NCBI GenBank assembly: GCA_948485625.1
Contig: CAOMRW010000016.1
Location: 1-47,033, forward strand
Direction of reading: 5' to 3'
DNA from: an uncultured Clostridia bacterium
GTDB taxonomy: Bacteria > Bacillota > Clostridia > TANB77 > CAG-508
DNA length: 47,033 nucleotides
Below the pieces are notes generated by a model that worked only from the letters and a program-made list of their open reading frames with translations, was not told the DNA's origin and searched no databases. This document shows, piece after piece, positions 43,012-47,033 of the stretch. Position numbers and translations under genes: made by a program. Within the stretch, counting starts at the first letter, position 1. Every line of letters begins with the position of its first letter.

Positions 43012-43608
43012 ATGAATAATGTTTTTAAGATTGTAGGAAGAGGAATTGTAAAAAGTGCTATTTGGATTTATTGTAAGATAGTATATAGATTTGAAGTTAT
43101 TGGAAAGGAGAATATTCCAAAAGAAGGGGCTGCAATTATTTGTGGAAATCATAGAACTTATTTAGACCCTCCTTTAATTGAAGTTACTTGTGGAAGATAT
43201 GCTAGATTTTTGGCTAAAGAAGAGTTAACTAAAAATAAATTTTTTGCTATTTTAGGTATAGTTTTTGATGCTATTTTGGTTAAAAGAGATTCTAAAGAGG
43301 TCAAAGCTTTGAAAGAGTCATTACAAACTTTAAAAAATGGTGATTGTTTGGCTTTATTTCCAGAGGGGACAAGAAATGGCTTAGAAAAAGGAGAAAAAGT
43401 GAAAGATGGTGCTGCTTTTTTTGCATTGAGAAGTGGAGCTCCTGTTATTCCTTGTGGGATTAAAGGGGGAGAAAAAGGTAATAGAAAGGTTACTATTACA
43501 TATGGAAAACCTTTAGATTTTAGTGAATTTAAAGGTAGTAAAGATAAAGATATTTTAGATAGAGTTACAGATGAAATAATGGGAAATATTATTGAACTTA
43601 GTAAATAA
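43012..43608 (+). CDS. plsC: 1-acyl-sn-glycerol-3-phosphate acyltransferase (PlsC family)
   Basis: 198 residues; GAAAGGATG upstream. Acyltransferase motif one GNHRTYLDP has H47 and D52 (H-x4-D); motif three LALFPEGTRNG at about 113-123; PVIPCGIKGG is motif four. It adds the second acyl chain to make phosphatidic acid for membrane lipids. Residues 10-25 are a hydrophobic anchor. Length and motifs are normal. Confidence 0.92.
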   Translation: MNNVFKIVGRGIVKSAIWIYCKIVYRFEVIGKENIPKEGAAIICGNHRTYLDPPLIEVTCGRYARFLAKEELTKNKFFAILGIVFDAILVKRDSKEVKALKESLQTLKNGDCLALFPEGTRNGLEKGEKVKDGAAFFALRSGAPVIPCGIKGGEKGNRKVTITYGKPLDFSEFKGSKDKDILDRVTDEIMGNIIELSK

Positions 43609-43620
43609 ATTTGAATTTAT

Positions 43621-43657
43621 AAAAGCAGGTTTCTTTTGGGATAAGAAACCTGCTTTT
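43621..43657. terminator. Bidirectional terminator after plsC
   Basis: AAAAGCAGGTTTCTT and AAGAAACCTGCTTTT form a perfect 15-bp stem between convergent genes. Confidence 0.9.
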
Positions 43658-43679
43658 ACTAACATCCTATTTCAGAATG

Positions 43680-44081
43680 CTATTTTTGTGAAGAAATCTT
43701 ACTTCTTAATGTTTCGACTGTAGCATTAGAACCTGCATGAAATCCCTCATTATATCCAGAAGATGCACCTTTTTCATAGCCTTCTGAATATCCTGCATTA
43801 TACCCTGTATCATACTTAGTTTCACAAGCGGATTCTAATCCAGCACTGAATCCTTGATTATATCCAAGTGTATACCCACTGTCACAGCCTTTCTGAAAAT
43901 CTGCTATACCACTAAAATGATATAGGAAACTGCCACAAATAGCAGTCATAAGTATACAGGATACAATAAGAGTGATGATACTAGCAACTGTAAATGTTTC
44001 AGTAGTGCAAAAATAACCTGAGACCATTAAAATAACGATAGTTGCATAGATTAATATTGTTGCTACTACTTTTTTCTTCAT
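43680..44081 (-). CDS. Membrane protein with Gly/Tyr-rich repeat tail
   Basis: 133 residues from ATG 44081, with AAGGAGG 8 bases upstream. Two membrane segments (5-24 and 29-56) are followed by a tail of repeated G-Y-x-x-G / E-G-F blocks: GYTLGYNQGFSAG, then YDTGYNAGYSEGYEKGASSG and YNEGFHAGS. Such four-residue periodic tails occur in some channel or filament-like proteins, but I do not recognise the family. GC content is higher than the neighbours. It shares its promoter and leader hairpin with the next two genes. Confidence 0.75.
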   Translation of the reverse strand: MKKKVVATILIYATIVILMVSGYFCTTETFTVASIITLIVSCILMTAICGSFLYHFSGIADFQKGCDSGYTLGYNQGFSAGLESACETKYDTGYNAGYSEGYEKGASSGYNEGFHAGSNATVETLRSKISSQK

Positions 44082-44104
44082 AAAAGCCTCCTTATGAGTG
44101 CTAA

Positions 44105-44178
44105 GAATCTTTAATATATAAAGATTCAATTAGTAAGTATCTTGTTTATAGTATACATAAAAACTAGCTAAAAGTCAA
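44105..44178 (-). promoter_or_regulatory. Promoter and leader hairpin, copy 1
   Basis: Minus strand: TTGACT (44178-44173), 17 bases, TATACT (44155-44150), then a leader hairpin GAATCTTTA/TAAAGATTC spanning 44127-44105 just before AAGGAGG. Confidence 0.8.
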
Positions 44179-44327
44179 ATTTAATTTTATATAATAGTAA
44201 ATTAGATGTATGACTATATATAGTATTGGAGATAAATAATTAATTTATTATTTTTTGTAGAAATTTAAAAATAGGTTTTATAAAATAAATTTGTTTTATT
44301 TAATAAAGCTAAAACAATATAAATAGG

Positions 44328-44368
44328 AAGAGTGAGTTCAACTTCAAAATTGAAGATGACTCACTCTT
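44328..44368 (-). terminator. Terminator of small-protein unit 2
   Basis: AAGAGTGAGT pairs with ACTCACTCTT, with an inner CTTC/GAAG stem. Sequence resembles the terminator of unit 3. Confidence 0.75.
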
Positions 44369-44388
44369 GTGCAATTTAATTCATAATA

Positions 44389-44603
44389 TTATCTTTCTGA
44401 GGATTTTTTCTCTTTTTTTAATTGAATAAAAAGATTTATGCTCCAAATTAAAAAACAATAAAGATTCCCACAATAAAGATAATGCTTTCCATTGAAGTAA
44501 ACGGTGTGCATTTGTCATAGTAGATGTAAGATGCAGTAGGTAGAAAAAAGAGTAATTCAAAAACTAAGATAAATACATTCCATACAATGATTTGTTTCTT
44601 CAT
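44389..44603 (-). pseudogene. Small membrane protein, frameshifted copy
   Basis: The open frame from ATG 44603 makes 51 residues (start MKKQIIVWNVFILVFELLFF) and stops at 44448. In another frame the sequence continues LIWSINLFIQLKKEKKSSER to a stop at 44389, matching the C terminus of the intact neighbour (FLVLIINLFIQLKRDKTSYK). One T is missing from a run of six at about 44450-44455 compared with the expected seven. With that base restored it would be 71 residues, the same as the neighbour. Promoter, leader hairpin, AAGGAGG and terminator are intact, so it may be a recent pseudogene or a phase-variable run. Confidence 0.75.
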
Positions 44604-44626
44604 AAAAGCCTCCTTATGAGTGCTAA

Positions 44627-44700
44627 GAATCTTTAATAAATAAAGATTCAATTAATAAGTATCTTGTTTATAGTATAGATAAAAAATGATTAAAAGTCAA
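44627..44700 (-). promoter_or_regulatory. Promoter and leader hairpin, copy 2
   Basis: Minus strand: TTGACT (44700-44695), 17 bases, TATACT (44677-44672), hairpin GAATCTTTA/TAAAGATTC at 44649-44627. Confidence 0.8.
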
Positions 44701-44830
44701 ATTTTATTTTAGATAATAATATAAATTGAGTATTATTAATATAATTTGCTATTTTTTATTTATAGAAATTTGGAAATAGTATAAATTTGTCTTATTTAGA
44801 ATTTGGATAAATATAAATTGATAGAAATGC

Positions 44831-44872
44831 AAAGAGTGAGTTCTATTCAAATTGAATAGAATTCACTCTTTT
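44831..44872 (-). terminator. Terminator of small-protein unit 3
   Basis: AAAGAGTGAGTTCTATTCAA pairs with TTGAATAGAATTCACTCTTT with one G:T pair, a 20-bp stem. Confidence 0.85.
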
Positions 44873-44891
44873 GGCATTCTAATTTAGAAAT

Positions 44892-45107
44892 TCATCTTTT
44901 ATAAGAAGTTTTATCACGTTTTAATTGAATAAAAAGATTAATAATCAAAACTAAAAAAATGATAAAAATTCCTAAAATAAAGATAAAACTTTCTATTGAA
45001 AAAAATTGTATGTGTTTGTGACCATAAAGGTAAATTGCAGTAGGTACAAAAAACAGTGATGCAAAAATTAAGACAAATACATATTCTTTGATGATTTGTT
45101 TTTTCAT
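44892..45107 (-). CDS. Small membrane protein, intact copy
   Basis: 71 residues; AAGGAGG before ATG 45107. Two membrane segments (about 7-27 and 37-62) with a short polar loop YGHKHIQFFSIES and a basic tail QLKRDKTSYKR. Paralogue of the 44603 gene. Function unknown; the shared leader suggests that the three genes are controlled together. Confidence 0.75.
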   Translation of the reverse strand: MKKQIIKEYVFVLIFASLFFVPTAIYLYGHKHIQFFSIESFIFILGIFIIFLVLIINLFIQLKRDKTSYKR

Positions 45108-45131
45108 AAAATGCCTCCTTTAAAGTGGCAA

Positions 45132-45205
45132 GAATCTTTAATAGTTAAAGATTCAATTAATAAGTACCTTTTATATAGTGTATACAAAAAATGCTAAAAA
45201 GTCAA
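45132..45205 (-). promoter_or_regulatory. Promoter and leader hairpin, copy 3
   Basis: Minus strand: TTGACT (45205-45200), 17 bases, TACACT (45182-45177), perfect hairpin GAATCTTTAA-CTA-TTAAAGATTC at 45154-45132. Confidence 0.8.
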
Positions 45206-45223
45206 TAAATTTACATAAAAAAA

Positions 45224-45252
45224 TTGACAAACTTTTAATTTGGTAGTATAAT
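45224..45252 (+). promoter_or_regulatory. Consensus sigma-A promoter of typA
   Basis: TTGACA, 17 bases, TATAAT, an exact consensus match, 48 bases before the typA start. It is back to back with the promoter of the 45107 gene. Confidence 0.85.
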
Positions 45253-45300
45253 TTTAAAGTTATAAATAGAATGAGATTTTAATAAAAAGGGGTAGTAAAA

Positions 45301-47033
45301 ATGAATAACCAAAAAATAAGAAACATAGCAATAATAGCACACGTTGACCATGGAAAAACAACTCTAGTAGATGCATTATTAAGACAAAGTCATGTATTTA
45401 GAGAAAATGAACAAGTACAAGAAAGAGTAATGGATTCAAATGACCAAGAAAAAGAAAGAGGAATTACAATACTTTCTAAAAATACATCAGTAATGCATGG
45501 AGATGTAAAAATAAATATAGTAGATACACCAGGACATGCTGATTTTGGTGGAGAAGTTGAAAGGGTTTTAAAAACAGTTGATGGTGTTGTACTTCTAGTA
45601 GATGCTTTTGAAGGTGCAATGCCTCAAACAAGAGAAGTGTTGAAGAAATCATTAGCTTTAGGACTAAAACCAATTGTTGTAATAAATAAAATTGATAGAC
45701 CAGGAGCAACACCAGATAAAGTAGTTGACCAAGTAATTGAACTATTTATAGAATTAGATGCAACAGATGAACAATTAGAATTCCCAGTTGTATATGCATC
45801 AGCAAAAAATGGTATAGCAAAAATGGATTTATCTGAAGAAACAACAGATTTATCTTGTCTTTTTGAAACAATAATTAACACAATAAGTGCACCAAATTGT
45901 GATGAAGAGGGGCCAGCTCAAATGTTAGTTTCAAATATTGATTATGATGATTATGTTGGAAGAATTGCAGTTGGAAGAATTGAAAGAGGAACAATAAAAA
46001 CAGGTATGCCTGTAGCAATTTGTGGTAAAGAAGATAAAATAACACAAGGAAGAATTGCAAAAGTGTATACACATGTGGGGCTAAATAAAGTTGAGGTAGA
46101 AGAAGGAAAAGCAGGGGATATAATCGAACTTGCAGGTCTTCCAGATATCAATATAGGAGATACAATATGCGATTTTAATAATCCTGAAAAAATACCATTT
46201 GTAGATATAGATGAGCCAACAGTATCTATGACATTCAGTGTAAATAATGGACCATTTGCAGGAAAAGAAGGACAATTTATTACATCAAGACATATTAGAG
46301 ACAGATTATTTAAAGAATTAGAAAGAAATGTATCTTTAAGAGTAAAAGAAACAGATACACCAGATGCTTTTGAAGTATCAGGAAGAGGAGAGTTACATTT
46401 ATCAGTATTAATTGAAACAATGAGAAGAGAGGGATTTGAACTTCTTGTTTCAAGACCAAAAGTTATATTTAAAGAAATAGATGGTGTAAAATGTGAACCA
46501 ATAGAATTATTAGTAGTAAATGTACCAGATGATTGTGTTGGAAATGTTATAGAAAAATTAGGTAGAAGAAAAGCTGAAATGGTAAATATGGAACCTGCAG
46601 AAGCTGGACATACTAAAATAGAATTTAAAATACCAGCAAGAGGTTTAATTGGATATAGAACAGAATTCCTTACAGATACAAAAGGTGAAGGAACAATGAA
46701 TCATATATTTGATAGTTATGAACCATTTAAAGGAGATATTCAAGCCCGTGTTAGAGGAACAATAATTGCATTTGAACCAGGAAAATCAGTAACTTATGGA
46801 TTATATAATGCTCAAGATAAAGGTGATTTATTTATTGGTGCAGGTGTAGAAGTATATGAGGGGATGATTGTTGGTCTTAATTCAAGAGGAGAAGATTTAG
46901 CAATAAATGTATGTAAAGAGAAACATTTAACAAATACTAGAGCTTCTGGTTCTGATGAAGCTTTAAGATTAGTACCACCAATTCAAATGTCATTAGAAAA
47001 AGCTATTGAATTTATACAAGATGATGAATTAGT
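45301..47033 (+). CDS. typA: Ribosome-associated GTPase TypA/BipA (3' end outside window)
   Basis: 577 codons are visible; the usual length is about 610, so about 30 are missing at the edge. AAGGGG precedes ATG 45301. GTPase motifs: G1 AHVDHGKTT at 13-21, G2 in EKERGITI, G3 DTPGHADFGG, G4 NKIDRPGA. Domains two and three and the TypA-specific C-terminal part follow (GRGELHLSVLIETMRREGFE and IEFKIPARGLIGYRTEFLTD). It is a translational GTPase that helps 50S assembly and growth under stress. It is transcribed divergently from the small-protein units. Confidence 0.96.
   Translation, partial: MNNQKIRNIAIIAHVDHGKTTLVDALLRQSHVFRENEQVQERVMDSNDQEKERGITILSKNTSVMHGDVKINIVDTPGHADFGGEVERVLKTVDGVVLLVDAFEGAMPQTREVLKKSLALGLKPIVVINKIDRPGATPDKVVDQVIELFIELDATDEQLEFPVVYASAKNGIAKMDLSEETTDLSCLFETIINTISAPNCDEEGPAQMLVSNIDYDDYVGRIAVGRIERGTIKTGMPVAICGKEDKITQGRIAKVYTHVGLNKVEVEEGKAGDIIELAGLPDINIGDTICDFNNPEKIPFVDIDEPTVSMTFSVNNGPFAGKEGQFITSRHIRDRLFKELERNVSLRVKETDTPDAFEVSGRGELHLSVLIETMRREGFELLVSRPKVIFKEIDGVKCEPIELLVVNVPDDCVGNVIEKLGRRKAEMVNMEPAEAGHTKIEFKIPARGLIGYRTEFLTDTKGEGTMNHIFDSYEPFKGDIQARVRGTIIAFEPGKSVTYGLYNAQDKGDLFIGAGVEVYEGMIVGLNSRGEDLAINVCKEKHLTNTRASGSDEALRLVPPIQMSLEKAIEFIQDDEL

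Overview
The window is a very AT-rich stretch of a spore-forming, Gram-positive, low-GC Clostridia-type chromosome, most likely from an uncultured gut-type Bacillota. Evidence for this: strong AGGAGG-type ribosome sites, AT-rich codon choice, an agr quorum-sensing locus with cyclic-peptide precursor, a glmS ribozyme, and spore genes (bofA next to a yaaL-type gene, yqfC-yqfD, a pdaA-type deacetylase, and a gerAA-gerAB-gerAC operon). I see no tRNA, rRNA or prophage block. The species cannot be named from the sequence alone.

Layout, left to right. 1-2,000: tail of an Rpn/PD-(D/E)XK-type gene, a Cys-rich membrane protein and a metal-exporter-like permease. 2,075-4,390: an orphan VirD4/TraG-type coupling ATPase. 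4,670-7,800: a compositionally distinct membrane protein, the yaaL-like/bofA pair and a lone receiver domain. 7,810-9,885: glmS behind its glmS ribozyme. 10,244-12,672: a large surface protein of 26-residue repeats and a small membrane protein. 12,871-16,642: hpt, an unknown gene and uvrC. 16,632-16,839: dense inverted repeats including a perfect 140-bp palindrome. 16,848-21,707: a GT-C glycosyltransferase, small membrane proteins and several decaying genes (hicBA remnant, N-formylglutamate amidohydrolase-like gene with a premature stop, RluA-type gene with a frameshift) around an intact RlmI-like methyltransferase. 21,940-25,505: agrB-agrD facing agrC-agrA, with a dead IS200-type element between them. 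25,882-32,643: deacetylase, yqfC-yqfD, an unknown gene, ybeY, a DUF3048 protein, a YlbF-type protein, a membrane metalloprotease-like protein and secG. 32,809-35,894: a high-GC unknown gene and rnr. 36,084-36,493: a small CRISPR array without cas genes. 36,582-40,794: the ger operon with a possible fourth small gene. 40,942-43,608: transglutaminase-like protein, ATPase with Asp23-like tail, PlsC-type acyltransferase. 43,680-45,107: three small membrane-protein transcription units with near-copies of one promoter and leader. 45,301-end: typA, cut by the window edge.

Three themes cut across the genes. First, short inverted-repeat units built around GGGAC and GTCC, singly or as head-to-head pairs, sit at gene 3' ends and often contain the stop codon; they look like REP/REPIN-type non-autonomous repeats that also act as terminators. 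Second, several genes with higher-GC codon use (4,670; 13,519; 32,809; 18,616; 44,081) stand alone, most with their own strong promoter, ribosome site and terminator, which suggests acquired single-gene cassettes; two of them share a promoter sequence. Third, many sporulation and germination functions are present, so the host presumably makes spores and may use the agr peptide signal at the population level.
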